64,000 nucleotides of DNA from Microbacteriaceae bacterium 3FA27C10 (GTDB lineage: Bacteria > Actinomycetota > Actinomycetes > Actinomycetales > Microbacteriaceae). The translations under genes were made by a program, and so were the position numbers. The DNA lies in assembly GCA_005502775.1 (NCBI GenBank), contig SCNI01000008.1:51458-115457 (forward strand). Direction: 5' to 3'. Positions 50,898 to 59,929 of this stretch are shown one piece after another; position 1 is the first letter of the stretch; each line of letters opens with the position of its first letter. The notes beneath the pieces were generated by a model that saw only the letters and a program-made list of their open reading frames with translations, was not told the DNA's origin and did no database searches.

Positions 50898-53243
50898 TCA
50901 GTCGGGTGAGCCTCCCGTGTGGCGCACGATCGCCGCGAGCGTGACCGCCGGGGGTTCCCCGCCGGCCGGATGCACCGGCCCCACGAACTCGAACGACCCC
51001 CTCGTCTCCTCGTGCGCGCACGATCCGCCCACCCACAGCTCGATGCGGCCGGGCTCCACCACGCGCTCGAACCGGCGGTCGGTGAAGGCCAGGCGGGCCG
51101 CCGGAGCCTCGAAGCGCACGAGCGCCTCCTCCCCCGGCTGCAGCTCGACCCGGCAGTAGCCGAGCAACTGTGCGACCGGGCGCGTCACGCTGGCGACGAC
51201 ATCCCGCGCATAGAGCTGCACGAGGTCGACGCCCGCGCGCGACCCCGCGTTGCGCACCCGCACGGTCACCTCGACGGTGCCGTCCGTCGGCACGATCGGG
51301 TCGACGCGCAGACCGCTCCGCACGAACTCGGTGTAGCTCAGCCCGTGGCCGAAGGGCCGCACCGGTGTGCTGTCGGCGCTCGTGACCTCGTTCGGGCCGC
51401 CGAGGATGGGATGCCGGTAGCTGTAGGGCTGCGCACCGGCCGAGCGGGGAAGCGACACCGGCAGGTGCCCGGAGGGGTCGCGGTCTCCGGCGAGGATCGC
51501 CGCGAGCGCGTTCGCCCCCTCCTCTCCGGGGAAGAACGATTGCACCACGGCGGAGGGCACCGCGCCCGGCTCGCCGTCGAGGGCCCAGCCGATGGCGTAG
51601 GGACGACCGGAGAGCACGATCATCACGACGGGAGTGCCGGTCGCGACGACCGCCTCCACGAGCTCGCGCTGCACGCCCGGGAGCTCGAGCGACTCGACGT
51701 CGTTCCCCTCGCCGACGGTGCCGCGGCCGAAGAGCCCGGCGCGGTCGCCCACCACGAGGAGGGCGACGTCGGCCTGGCGTGCGGTCTCGACGGCGGCCGG
51801 GATGCCCGCCCGGCTCGTGCCGTCGACCGTGCAGCCGTCCACGGCGACGATGACGGCATCCGGATAGCGTGCCGCGATCGCTTCGCGCACGGTGGGGATG
51901 GCGAAACCGATGGGCAGTCCGGGGTGGTGCGCGAGCACGTGATTGGCGAAGGAGTAGCAGCCCATCAGCGCCTCGGCGCTGTCGGCGTTGGGGCCGATGA
52001 GCGCGATCCGCGCCGGGGCGGAACCCGCACCGGCGCCACCGAGGGGCAGCGTGCCGTCGTTCGAGACGAGCACGATGGAGCGTTCGGCGAGCTCGCGCGC
52101 GATCGCGCGATGGGCGGCGTCGTCGAGATCGACGGCCTCCGGCGCCTCGTCGAAGCGGGCGTCGAGCAGCCCGAGATCCTCCTTCTGGGTCAGCACGCGC
52201 AGCACGGCGCGGTCGACCAGCGACTCCGGCGTGCGCCCGTCGCGCACGCGCTCAGCGAGGGGCTGGAGGTACGCGTCGCCGCTCGGGAGCTCCACGTCGA
52301 TGCCGGCCTCGAGCGCGAGTTGCGCCGCTTCCCCCCGGTCGCGCGCGATGGCGTGCATGGTCTGCAGGAAGGCCACGGAGAAGTAGTCCGACACCACGAC
52401 GCCGTCGAAACCCCAGCGGTCGCGGAGGATGCCGGTGAGGTACTCCGTCGACGCGGCGACGGGCACGCCGTCGACCTCGGTGTACGAGTTCATCACCGAC
52501 CTCACCGCTCCGGAGCGCACCGCCATCTCGAACGGCGGCAGGAACTCGTCTTCGAGCTCGCGCCGCCCGAGGCTCACCGGCGCGTGGTTGCGCCCGGCCT
52601 GCGAGGCGGAGTAGCCCACGAAGTGCTTGAGGGTGGCGTGCACGCCTTCGCCCTGGAGTCCGCGCACGTAGGCGGTGCCGATGGTGCCGACCACATAGGG
52701 GTCTTCGGAGATGCACTCGTCCACGCGGCCCCACCGGGGGTCGCGGACCACGTCGAGCACGGGCGCGAGACCCTGGTGGATGCCGAGCGCGCGCATCGAC
52801 CGGCCGATCGCCCGGCCCAGCCGTTCGACGAGCTCCGGGTCGAAGGCCGCCCCCCAGGCGAGCGGGGTCGGGAACGTCGCCGCCTTCCACGCCGCGAGCC
52901 CCGTGAGGCACTCCTCGTGGACGAGGGCGGGGATGCCCAGCCGGGTCTGCGACTGCAACCGCCTCTGCTCCGCCCAGAGCCAGCGTGCGCGCTCGAGCGG
53001 CTCGACGGGCCGCGTTCCGTACACCCGTGTGAGGTGCCCGATGCCGTGCGCGGTCGCATCCTCGTAGCGCGTGGAGGTGGTCATCTCGCCCGCCATGGGC
53101 GCCACCACCTCGTCGCCCTGGTCGACCCAGAAGCCCACCAGCTGCGCGAGCTTCTCCTCGAGGGTCATCTCGGCGAGGATGCCGGCGACCCGCGTGGACA
53201 CGGGGGTGAGAGCCGGCTCGGCCGGTGTCTGATCGATCGTCAC
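50898..53243 (-). CDS. Glycoside hydrolase family 3 beta-glycosidase
   Basis: A 781-residue GH3 enzyme. N-terminal barrel: MTLEEKLAQLVGF, DPRWGRVDECISEDPYVVG, KHFVGYSASQAGRNHAPVSL, and nucleophile Asp in GVVVSDYFSVAFLQ. The alpha/beta sandwich (ELAERSIVLVSNDGTLPLGG to SGRPYAIGWALDGEPGAVPS) and a C-terminal fibronectin-III-like domain (VRNAGSRAGVDLVQLYARDV). No signal peptide, so cytoplasmic; hydrolyses beta-glucosides or beta-xylosides taken up by the ABC importer encoded just upstream (3-base gap). Substrate by context with GH43: probably xylo- or arabino-oligosaccharides. Confidence 0.92.
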   Translation of the reverse strand: MTIDQTPAEPALTPVSTRVAGILAEMTLEEKLAQLVGFWVDQGDEVVAPMAGEMTTSTRYEDATAHGIGHLTRVYGTRPVEPLERARWLWAEQRRLQSQTRLGIPALVHEECLTGLAAWKAATFPTPLAWGAAFDPELVERLGRAIGRSMRALGIHQGLAPVLDVVRDPRWGRVDECISEDPYVVGTIGTAYVRGLQGEGVHATLKHFVGYSASQAGRNHAPVSLGRRELEDEFLPPFEMAVRSGAVRSVMNSYTEVDGVPVAASTEYLTGILRDRWGFDGVVVSDYFSVAFLQTMHAIARDRGEAAQLALEAGIDVELPSGDAYLQPLAERVRDGRTPESLVDRAVLRVLTQKEDLGLLDARFDEAPEAVDLDDAAHRAIARELAERSIVLVSNDGTLPLGGAGAGSAPARIALIGPNADSAEALMGCYSFANHVLAHHPGLPIGFAIPTVREAIAARYPDAVIVAVDGCTVDGTSRAGIPAAVETARQADVALLVVGDRAGLFGRGTVGEGNDVESLELPGVQRELVEAVVATGTPVVMIVLSGRPYAIGWALDGEPGAVPSAVVQSFFPGEEGANALAAILAGDRDPSGHLPVSLPRSAGAQPYSYRHPILGGPNEVTSADSTPVRPFGHGLSYTEFVRSGLRVDPIVPTDGTVEVTVRVRNAGSRAGVDLVQLYARDVVASVTRPVAQLLGYCRVELQPGEEALVRFEAPAARLAFTDRRFERVVEPGRIELWVGGSCAHEETRGSFEFVGPVHPAGGEPPAVTLAAIVRHTGGSPD

Positions 53244-53246
53244 GCG

Positions 53247-54116
53247 TTATCCCTTGACGGCGCCGGTCAGGCCGCCGACGATGCGGCGCTCGAACAGGCT
53301 GAAGAAGATGAGGGCCGGAATCATGGAGAGCGAGGTGAACGCCAGCACCTTGGCCGTGTCGACGGCGTACTGCGAGGCGAAGGCCTGCGTGCCGAGCGGC
53401 AAGGTGTAGGCGGCCTCGTTGTTCAGGATGAACAGCGGCAGCATGTAGGAGTTCCAGCTGCCGATGAAGGCCAGGATGCTCACCGTGATCACCCCGGGAA
53501 CCGAGAGGCGCAGCACCATCCGCCAGAAGAATCCGAGGCGGCTGCACCCGTCGATGGCCGCGGCCTCCTGGATCTCCTGCGGGATGGCCGACAGGAAGGG
53601 CACCAGGATGATGATGGTCATCGGCAGAGCGAAGGCGATCTGCGGCACGATCACGCCGGCGAGCGAGTTCATCAGGCCGAGGTTGCGCACGAGGATGTAG
53701 AGCGGCGTGATGGCCACCGTCATCGGGAACATGAGACCGGCCGTGAACAGGGCGTAGACGGCACCCCGGCCCCGGAAGGTGTAGCGGGACAGCGCGAACG
53801 CGGCCATCAGGCCGAGACCGACGACGAGCACGGTGGTGGTGACGGCGGCGATGGCCGAGTTGCCCACCTGACCCCAGAACACCCCGCTCGTGAGCACGTC
53901 GGTGTAGTTCGACCACTGCCAGGTGACGGGCAGGCCCGCGGGGTCGACGGTGATCTCCGAGTTCGAGCGGAACCCGCCGAGGATGATGTACGCGACCGGC
54001 GCGAGCATCAGGCCCACGAGCACGAGGGCGACGAAGTAGATCGCGAACGTCGTCCTCTTCCGCGGTGCGAGCGCGGTCGAGCGGCGCGGCGCCGGTGCGA
54101 GGGTGGCTACGGCCAT
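53247..54116 (-). CDS. Carbohydrate ABC transporter permease 2
   Basis: A 289-residue MalG-like permease with six helices. Helix 1 FAIYFVALVLVGLMLAPVAY; EAA loop EIQEAAAIDGCSRLGFFWRM; ends FERRIVGGLTGAVKG. ATG 54116 overlaps permease 1 by one base. Followed closely by GH3. Confidence 0.9.
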   Translation of the reverse strand: MAVATLAPAPRRSTALAPRKRTTFAIYFVALVLVGLMLAPVAYIILGGFRSNSEITVDPAGLPVTWQWSNYTDVLTSGVFWGQVGNSAIAAVTTTVLVVGLGLMAAFALSRYTFRGRGAVYALFTAGLMFPMTVAITPLYILVRNLGLMNSLAGVIVPQIAFALPMTIIILVPFLSAIPQEIQEAAAIDGCSRLGFFWRMVLRLSVPGVITVSILAFIGSWNSYMLPLFILNNEAAYTLPLGTQAFASQYAVDTAKVLAFTSLSMIPALIFFSLFERRIVGGLTGAVKG

Positions 54117-55147
54117 CAGTTCTTACCTCCGGTGAGGGCGCCGGCGGTGTCCCGGCGAAGCACGAAGCGCTGGTAGAGCAGCGCGACCGTGAGAGAGATG
54201 AGGAAGATCACGAGCGCGACGGCACTGCCGTAGCCGTAGCTTCCGGCGTTGCGCCCGTTGGCCACCATGTACGTGGCCATGGTCGAGGTTCCGGCCGTCG
54301 AGGCAACGTACTGGCCCCAGATGATCCAGACCAGGTCGAAGAGCTGGAGCGAGCCGATGATCGAGAGGAAGGCCCAGATGCGCAGCGTCGGCCCCATCAG
54401 CGGCAGCACGATGTGCCGCTGGATCTGCCAGTAGCTCGCCCCGTCGATCGCCGCGGCCTCGGAGAGTTCCTCGGGAATCCCCTGCAGACCGGCCAGGAAC
54501 AGGATGACGGCGAAGCCGACGTACTTCCAGGTGATGATCACGAGGAGCGTCCAGATGGCGATGCCCGGGTCGGAGAGCCAGTCGGTGGCGAGACCGCCGA
54601 GCCCGATCTTCTCGAGCAGGCCGTTGAGCGCGCCGTCGGACTGCAGCATCAGGCTCCAGCCGAGCCCGACCACGACCTCGGAGATGACGTAGGGCACGAA
54701 GATCAGCACCCGGATGAGGGACTGGAACCGCAGCTTGCGGTTGAGCAGGAGCGCGAGACCCAGAGCGAGCGGCCCCTGCAGCACGAGCGACATCACGACG
54801 ATGAACGCGTTGTGCCCGAGAGCCTCGTGGAAGGCGGGGTCGGTGAGGATGGTGATGTAGTTGCGGAAGCCGACGAAGTCGGTCGCTGGGCCGTAGCCCG
54901 ACCAGCTGAAGAAGCCGTAGTAGGCCGCCATCGCCACCGGGAAGATCACGAAGGCGACGAACACGATGAGCGCCGGCCCGATCAGCAGCGACAGCTCCCC
55001 CCGCTTCACCCAGCGGGCGCGGCGACCGCCGGCACCGGACCGGGCGGACACCCCCGCAGGGGGAAGCACCGAAGCGCTCCCCCCTGCGGGCACGGTGTGG
55101 CGAGAGGCGGTCGCGGTGACCCGCTTCTCCTCGTGGAGCGAGACCAT
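54116..55147 (-). CDS. Carbohydrate ABC transporter permease 1
   Basis: A 343-residue MalF-like permease. Cytoplasmic N-terminal extension (about 48 residues), helix 1 SLLIGPALIVFVAFVIFPVA; EAA loop ELSEAAAIDGASYWQIQRHI near residue 230. Spacing of 9 bases to the binding-protein gene. No ATPase gene in the cluster. Confidence 0.9.
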   Translation of the reverse strand: MVSLHEEKRVTATASRHTVPAGGSASVLPPAGVSARSGAGGRRARWVKRGELSLLIGPALIVFVAFVIFPVAMAAYYGFFSWSGYGPATDFVGFRNYITILTDPAFHEALGHNAFIVVMSLVLQGPLALGLALLLNRKLRFQSLIRVLIFVPYVISEVVVGLGWSLMLQSDGALNGLLEKIGLGGLATDWLSDPGIAIWTLLVIITWKYVGFAVILFLAGLQGIPEELSEAAAIDGASYWQIQRHIVLPLMGPTLRIWAFLSIIGSLQLFDLVWIIWGQYVASTAGTSTMATYMVANGRNAGSYGYGSAVALVIFLISLTVALLYQRFVLRRDTAGALTGGKN

Positions 55148-55156
55148 CGTCGTCTC

Positions 55157-56443
55157 CTAGGACTTCGCCGCCGCCGCGTTGACCGCGTCGACGATCCCCT
55201 GCGCGTCACCCTTGCCGGCGAACATGTCGACCACGGCCACGTTCAGCGCGTTGCCCACGTTCTGGCCGTAGAGCGTGTCGAGCCAGACCACGACGTACGG
55301 GGCCTTGTTGTAGGCGGCCAGCACGTCCTTCAATGCCGGATCGGTGACCACGCTCTGGGCCTCCTGCGAGGCCGGCAGAGTCTGGAAGGCCGTGGCGTAG
55401 GCCTCCTGGTTGCTCTTCTCGACCATGAAGTTGAGGAAGTCCACGCACTCCTTCGGGGCGTTGACCCAGCAGCTGAAGCCGTCGACCCCGCCCATCATCG
55501 CGCCGGCTTCGCCCTGGCCGCCCGAGACGGCGGGGAACGGGAACCACTTGAGGTCGGCGAGGGGCTTCGTGTCGGGGGTGAGCGAGGCGATCACGCCCGG
55601 GTCCCACGCTCCCATGAGCTCCATGCCGGCCTGGTGATTCGCCAGCAGACCGGCCGACGACCCGGCCCCCTGCTGCGCGGCCGTGGTGAGGAAGCCGTTG
55701 TTGAAGGGCTGCGTGTTGATGAAGTCCTGCAGGTTCTTGCCGGCCTCGAGCCAGCACGGGTCGTCGAAGCTGCGGCTCGCCGCCGCGGCGTCGAGCACGT
55801 CTTTCGAGCAGGCGCGCAGGGCGAAGTTGTAGTACCAGTGCGCAGCGGGCCAGGCATCCTTCGCGCCCACCGCGATGGGGTCGATGCCCGCGGTGCGGAG
55901 TTTCTCGTCGGCGCTCTCGAGCTCGGCGATCGTGCTGGGCGGCGTGGTGACCCCCGCCTTCGAGAAGAGGTCGGAGGAGTAGAAGATGCCCGAGGGCAGC
56001 ACGGCGACCGGCACGCCGTAGTTCTTGCCGTCGACCTCGAACGCCGACAGCGAGCTGCCGACCGCCGTCTTCGAGGCGTCGGTGAGGTCCGAGGTGAGGT
56101 CCATGGCCTGGCCGGCCTTCACGACGTCGGCGAGTTTTCCTCCGCCGCGGGCCATGAAGATGTCGGGGGCGTCGCCGGAGTTCAGCGCGGTCTGGAGCTT
56201 GCCGTCCATCTCCTCGTTCTGCACGGCCTGGATCTCGATCTTCACGTTCGGGTGCTCGGCCTCGAACGCGGCGGCGGTGTCGACCCAGTACTGCTTGCCG
56301 GCGCCGGTGGTGGAGTTGTGCCAGAACGTCAGGGTGACCGTGTCTCCCGTCGAACTGCTGCTGCCGCCGGCGGCACAGCCGCTGAGGGCGAGGGCGCTGA
56401 GGAGGATCGCGGTCGATCCCGCCAGTATCTTGGTGCGTCGCAT
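55157..56443 (-). CDS. Sugar ABC transporter binding lipoprotein
   Basis: A 428-residue extracellular binding protein. Signal MRRTKILAGSTAILLSALAL, lipobox LSGC. Mature protein: TVTLTFWHNSTTGAGKQYWV, DIFMARGGGKLADVVKAGQA, YGVPVAVLPSGIFYSSDLF, MMGGVDGFSCWVNAPKECVD. ATG 56443 gives a normal signal peptide; an ATG 24 bases upstream has a weaker ribosome site. First gene of the importer-GH3 operon and divergent from lacI. It captures the oligosaccharide outside the membrane. Confidence 0.92.
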   Translation of the reverse strand: MRRTKILAGSTAILLSALALSGCAAGGSSSSTGDTVTLTFWHNSTTGAGKQYWVDTAAAFEAEHPNVKIEIQAVQNEEMDGKLQTALNSGDAPDIFMARGGGKLADVVKAGQAMDLTSDLTDASKTAVGSSLSAFEVDGKNYGVPVAVLPSGIFYSSDLFSKAGVTTPPSTIAELESADEKLRTAGIDPIAVGAKDAWPAAHWYYNFALRACSKDVLDAAAASRSFDDPCWLEAGKNLQDFINTQPFNNGFLTTAAQQGAGSSAGLLANHQAGMELMGAWDPGVIASLTPDTKPLADLKWFPFPAVSGGQGEAGAMMGGVDGFSCWVNAPKECVDFLNFMVEKSNQEAYATAFQTLPASQEAQSVVTDPALKDVLAAYNKAPYVVVWLDTLYGQNVGNALNVAVVDMFAGKGDAQGIVDAVNAAAAKS

Positions 56444-56610
56444 GTGAGGTGAACCTGCTCTCTTCATTGAGGCGCATCCGTCGTTCCGCGGATGCGGTGC
56501 TGGTGCATGGTGGTGGGTTCTTGCGCCCGGAGCGGTTCCAGAGGATTGCCGTCTCCGGTCTCTCCCGCCGCTCAGGCGTCATCAGTGTCGCAATCGGCCG
56601 GAAGCTCGTC

Positions 56611-56624
56611 AAACGTTTTCGAAA
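56611..56624. promoter_or_regulatory. Candidate operator between lacI and the ABC operon
   Basis: Two overlapping 8-base palindromes, AAACGTTT (56611-56618) and TTTCGAAA (56617-56624), lie 30 bases before the lacI start and about 170 bases from the ABC gene. LacI-family operators in actinobacteria are often AT-flanked palindromes with a central CG like these. Assignment to the local LacI is inferred. Confidence 0.45.
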
Positions 56625-56653
56625 TCATTTTCCAAGGGCATAGAATTCGGCGC

Positions 56654-57664
56654 ATGATGGCGCGGGCGACGATCCACGACGTCGCCACGGCGGCGGGCGT
56701 CTCCGTGGCGACGGTGTCGAAAGCGGTGAACGGCCGCTACGGCGTGGCGCCCGACACCGCCGTGCGCGTGCTCGAGGTGGTGGCGGAACTCGGCTACGAG
56801 TCCAGCCTCGTGGCGAGCAGCATGCGATCGCGTCGCACGAGCGTGATCGGGGTGCTGGTGGCCGACTTCGAGCCGTTCAGCGCCGAGATCCTCAAGGGCG
56901 TGAGCACCGGCCTCCGCGACTCCCGCTACGACCTCCTCGCCTACAGCGGCTCCCGTCAGGGCGACGGCGAGGGCTGGGAGCGGCGCTCGCTCAGCAGACT
57001 GAGCGGAACCCTCATCGACGGCGCCATCATCGTGACCCCGACCGTCGTCAACGTGTCCGCTGACGTTCCGATCGTTGCCGTCGACCCCCACACCGGCCGC
57101 GCCGACCTGCCCACCGTCGAATCGGACAGCCGGGGCGGCGCCCGCGAGGCCACCGACTACCTGATCGGGCTCGGGCACCGCCGCATCGCGTTCGTGGCGG
57201 GCCGCCCCGACCTGAAGTCGTCACGGCTCCGCGATGCGGGCTACCGTGACGCCCTCTCGGCCGCGGGCATCGCCTTCGACCCGGGCCTCGTGCGCGTGGG
57301 CTTCTACGACGCCGACACCGCCCGCGCCGCCGCGCAGAGCCTCCTCACCCAGCAGGACCGGCCCACCGCGGTGTTCGCCGCCAACGACCTCTCCGCCATC
57401 GCGATCATCGACGTCGCCCGCGGGCTCGAGCTCGAGGTGCCGGGCGACCTCTCGGTGGTGGGCTTCGACGACGTGCCCGAGGCATCCCGCCTCACCCTCC
57501 CGCTCACCACGGTGCGCCAGCCGATGCAGAGCATCGGGCAGACCGCCGCGAGGATGCTCACCGCGCTGCTCGCCGGAGAGGAGCTGCCCACCACCCACGT
57601 GCTCATGCCCACCCGGCTCGTCACCCGGGCCACGACCTCACCGCCGAGGAACCCGCCGCGCTGA
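56654..57664 (+). CDS. LacI family regulator of the ABC/GH3/GH43 locus
   Basis: A 336-residue LacI/GalR repressor. HTH ATIHDVATAAGVSVATVSKA; ligand domain from about residue 60 (TSVIGVLVADFEPFSAEILK), FVAGRPDLKSSRLRDAGYRD, FAANDLSAIAIIDVARGLEL and VVGFDDVPEASRLTLPLTTV. Start 56654 or the adjacent ATG 56657. Divergent from the importer operon and upstream of GH43 on the same strand, hence likely regulator of both. Confidence 0.9.
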   Translation: MMARATIHDVATAAGVSVATVSKAVNGRYGVAPDTAVRVLEVVAELGYESSLVASSMRSRRTSVIGVLVADFEPFSAEILKGVSTGLRDSRYDLLAYSGSRQGDGEGWERRSLSRLSGTLIDGAIIVTPTVVNVSADVPIVAVDPHTGRADLPTVESDSRGGAREATDYLIGLGHRRIAFVAGRPDLKSSRLRDAGYRDALSAAGIAFDPGLVRVGFYDADTARAAAQSLLTQQDRPTAVFAANDLSAIAIIDVARGLELEVPGDLSVVGFDDVPEASRLTLPLTTVRQPMQSIGQTAARMLTALLAGEELPTTHVLMPTRLVTRATTSPPRNPPR

Positions 57665-57696
57665 GCGGGGCGCCGCACCACCTGAAGGGAGCCCCC

Positions 57697-59322
57697 GTGG
57701 GCCGTTACCTCAACCCGATCCTGCCCGGCTGCCACCCCGACCCGAGCGTGTGCCGCGTGGGCGAGGAGTTCTACCTCGTGACCTCCACCTTCGAGTACCT
57801 GCCGGGCCTGCCGGTGCACGTCTCGCGCAACCTCGTCGACTGGACACCGCTCGGCCACGCCATCCACCGGCCCGGTCAGCTCGAGCTCGCGGGCATCCCC
57901 TCGTCCTCGGGGCTCTTCGCCCCGACCATCCGGCATCACGACGGACGGTTCTTCGTGGTGTGCACCGTCGTGGGTCCCGACGACGGCAGCTGGGCCGGGC
58001 GCACCGGCCACTTCGTGGTGACGGCGACGGATGCGGCGGGTCCGTGGTCCGACCCGGTCTGGATCGACGGCCTCGGCGGCATCGACCCGTCACTCACCTT
58101 CGACGGCGACCGCGTCTGGCTCACCGGAACCCGGCTCGCCGCGCGCCCGCAGTGGCCGGGGCAGACCGAGGTGTGGCTCGTCGGCCTCGATCCGCAGAGC
58201 CTTCAGCCGCTCTCGGAGCCGGTCGCCATCTGGAGCGGAGCGCTGCTCGGTGCCGTCTGGGCCGAGGGCCCTCACCTCTTCCCCCGGCCGGGAGGCGGCT
58301 GGATGCTCGTGGCCGCCGAGGGGGGAACCTCCCTCGAGCACGCGGTCTGCGTGGCCTACGCGGACGAGATCGGCGGACCGTACCTCGGCGACCCCGGCAA
58401 CCCACGGCTCAGCCATCGCGACCTCGGGCGCAGCGCGCCGATCGCCGCCGTCGGGCACGCCGATCTCGTCGACGACACCGGCGGCCGCACCTGGGCGACG
58501 GTGCTCGCGACCCGGAGCACCGACGGCGTCGACGGGCTGCTCGGGCGGCAGACGTGTCTCGTGCCCGTCGGCTGGGAGAACCGTCGCCCCGTGTTCGCAC
58601 CGGGTCACGGCCGTGTGCTCGCCGCCGTCGACGTCGACGGGGTGGCCGACCAGGCTCCGCAGCCCACGCGGTTCCATGACGGGTTCGACGGGCCCCGACT
58701 CGACCTCGCCTGGAACGGCGTCGGCCGCCAGCCCGCCACCTTCGCCGACCTGACCGCGCGGGCGGGCCACGTGCGGCTGCGCGCGGGCGCCGAACCGACC
58801 ACGCCGGGCGCCCAGTCGTTCCTCGGCCGACGACTTCCCGCGGAGCACGCCGACATCAGCGCTGTCGTCGAGCTGAGCGGCGCCGCCGTCCCGCTGCGCG
58901 GCGGCCTGCTGCTGCGCACGAGCGAGCAGGCGCAGCTCGAACTGAGCATCGGTCACGACGGCACGGCGCGCTGCGTGATCACGGCGCGGGGCCGGAGCCG
59001 CACGATCGGCGAGCAGCCCGGGCGCGGGCCTCGCGCCGAGCTCCGGATCGAGCTCCGTGGCCTCGACGCGCGCGCGACCATCGACGGCCTGGAGCTCGCC
59101 ACCGCCCAGCTCGAGAGCCTCGTTCCCGATCCGGCCCACGGCTTCGTGGGTGCCTGGGTGGGGCCCTTCGCCGTCGCAGACGCCGCCGGCGGTGACGGTG
59201 ACGGTGACGGTGGCCACCTCGACGTCGACGAGGTGACGATCGAGCTTGTCGAGCCGGGGCCGCGGGAGCGGCCGGCGCCGGCACTCACCCGTCGGCCCGG
59301 TATCGCCCGGGCCGGTGGTTGA
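57697..59322 (+). CDS. Glycoside hydrolase family 43 (beta-xylosidase type)
   Basis: A 541-residue GH43 enzyme. Five-bladed propeller: NPILPGCHPDPSVCRVGEEF holds the base Asp, SGLFAPTIRHHDGRFFVVCT, GGIDPSLTFDGDRVWLTG, and the acid Glu in AVWAEGPHLFPRPGGG. A C-terminal beta-sandwich domain starts at about 325 (DGFDGPRLDLAWNGVGRQPA). No signal peptide. GTG start with GAAGGGAG. Cleaves terminal xylose or arabinose from imported oligosaccharides. A Gly/Asp run (GGDGDGDGGH) near the C-terminus is probably a flexible loop. Its 3' end overlaps the convergent YitT gene by 38 bases. Confidence 0.9.
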   Translation: MGRYLNPILPGCHPDPSVCRVGEEFYLVTSTFEYLPGLPVHVSRNLVDWTPLGHAIHRPGQLELAGIPSSSGLFAPTIRHHDGRFFVVCTVVGPDDGSWAGRTGHFVVTATDAAGPWSDPVWIDGLGGIDPSLTFDGDRVWLTGTRLAARPQWPGQTEVWLVGLDPQSLQPLSEPVAIWSGALLGAVWAEGPHLFPRPGGGWMLVAAEGGTSLEHAVCVAYADEIGGPYLGDPGNPRLSHRDLGRSAPIAAVGHADLVDDTGGRTWATVLATRSTDGVDGLLGRQTCLVPVGWENRRPVFAPGHGRVLAAVDVDGVADQAPQPTRFHDGFDGPRLDLAWNGVGRQPATFADLTARAGHVRLRAGAEPTTPGAQSFLGRRLPAEHADISAVVELSGAAVPLRGGLLLRTSEQAQLELSIGHDGTARCVITARGRSRTIGEQPGRGPRAELRIELRGLDARATIDGLELATAQLESLVPDPAHGFVGAWVGPFAVADAAGGDGDGDGGHLDVDEVTIELVEPGPRERPAPALTRRPGIARAGG

Positions 59323-59929
59323 GCGCCAGCACGAGGTTCAGCACCACGGCGCCGGCCGCCGAGAGCAACACCACAAGGGGCGGCACCACGGCGAGGGAGG
59401 CGAGCACCACCGCCACGTCGAGCACCATCTGCACGTAGCCGGCGCGCCAGCCGAGCCGCTCCTGCAGCACGAGGGCCAGGATGTTGAACCCGCCGAGGCT
59501 CGATCCGTGGCGGAAGAGGATGAGCATACCCACACCGGCCAGCAGGTTGCCCACGAGCACGCCGTACACCGGGTCGAGGCGGCCGACGGCGAGCACGCCG
59601 GGCATGAGCCCCGAGAACACCGAGATCAGCCCAACGGCGACCACGGTGCGCACCGTGAACGCGAGCCCCTTCTTCCACAGCGCGAGCACGAAGAACGGCA
59701 GGTTCACGCCGAAGAACAGCACCCCGAACGGCAGCGTGGAGGCGTAGCTCACGAGCAGTGAGAGCCCGGCCGTGCCCCCGGTCACCGCCCCGGCCGTGTT
59801 CAGCAGGAAGAGGCCGAGCGAGGTCGTGATCGTTCCGGCGAGGATGGCGAGCACGTCTTCGACGAGACTGTGCCGCGGCGCCCGGGGCAGCGCCGGTGTC
59901 TCCGCGCCACCCAGCGTCGGGGCGCTCAT
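59285..59929 (-). CDS. YitT family membrane protein (DUF161)
   Basis: A 214-residue protein with about six hydrophobic segments; NTAGAVTGGTAGLSLLVSYA and FRHGSSLGGFNILALVLQER are the family repeats. It lacks the C-terminal DUF2179 domain of Bacillus YitT. Overlaps the aminotransferase gene by four bases, and the convergent GH43 end by 38. Transport role is assumed for the family but not proven. Confidence 0.85.
   Translation of the reverse strand: MSAPTLGGAETPALPRAPRHSLVEDVLAILAGTITTSLGLFLLNTAGAVTGGTAGLSLLVSYASTLPFGVLFFGVNLPFFVLALWKKGLAFTVRTVVAVGLISVFSGLMPGVLAVGRLDPVYGVLVGNLLAGVGMLILFRHGSSLGGFNILALVLQERLGWRAGYVQMVLDVAVVLASLAVVPPLVVLLSAAGAVVLNLVLALNHRPGRYRADG

Noticed and set aside
50919..54176. 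1085-codon open frame opposite GH3 and the ABC permeases
   Set aside because: Pure antisense of strongly identified genes; compositional artefact of about 70 percent GC.
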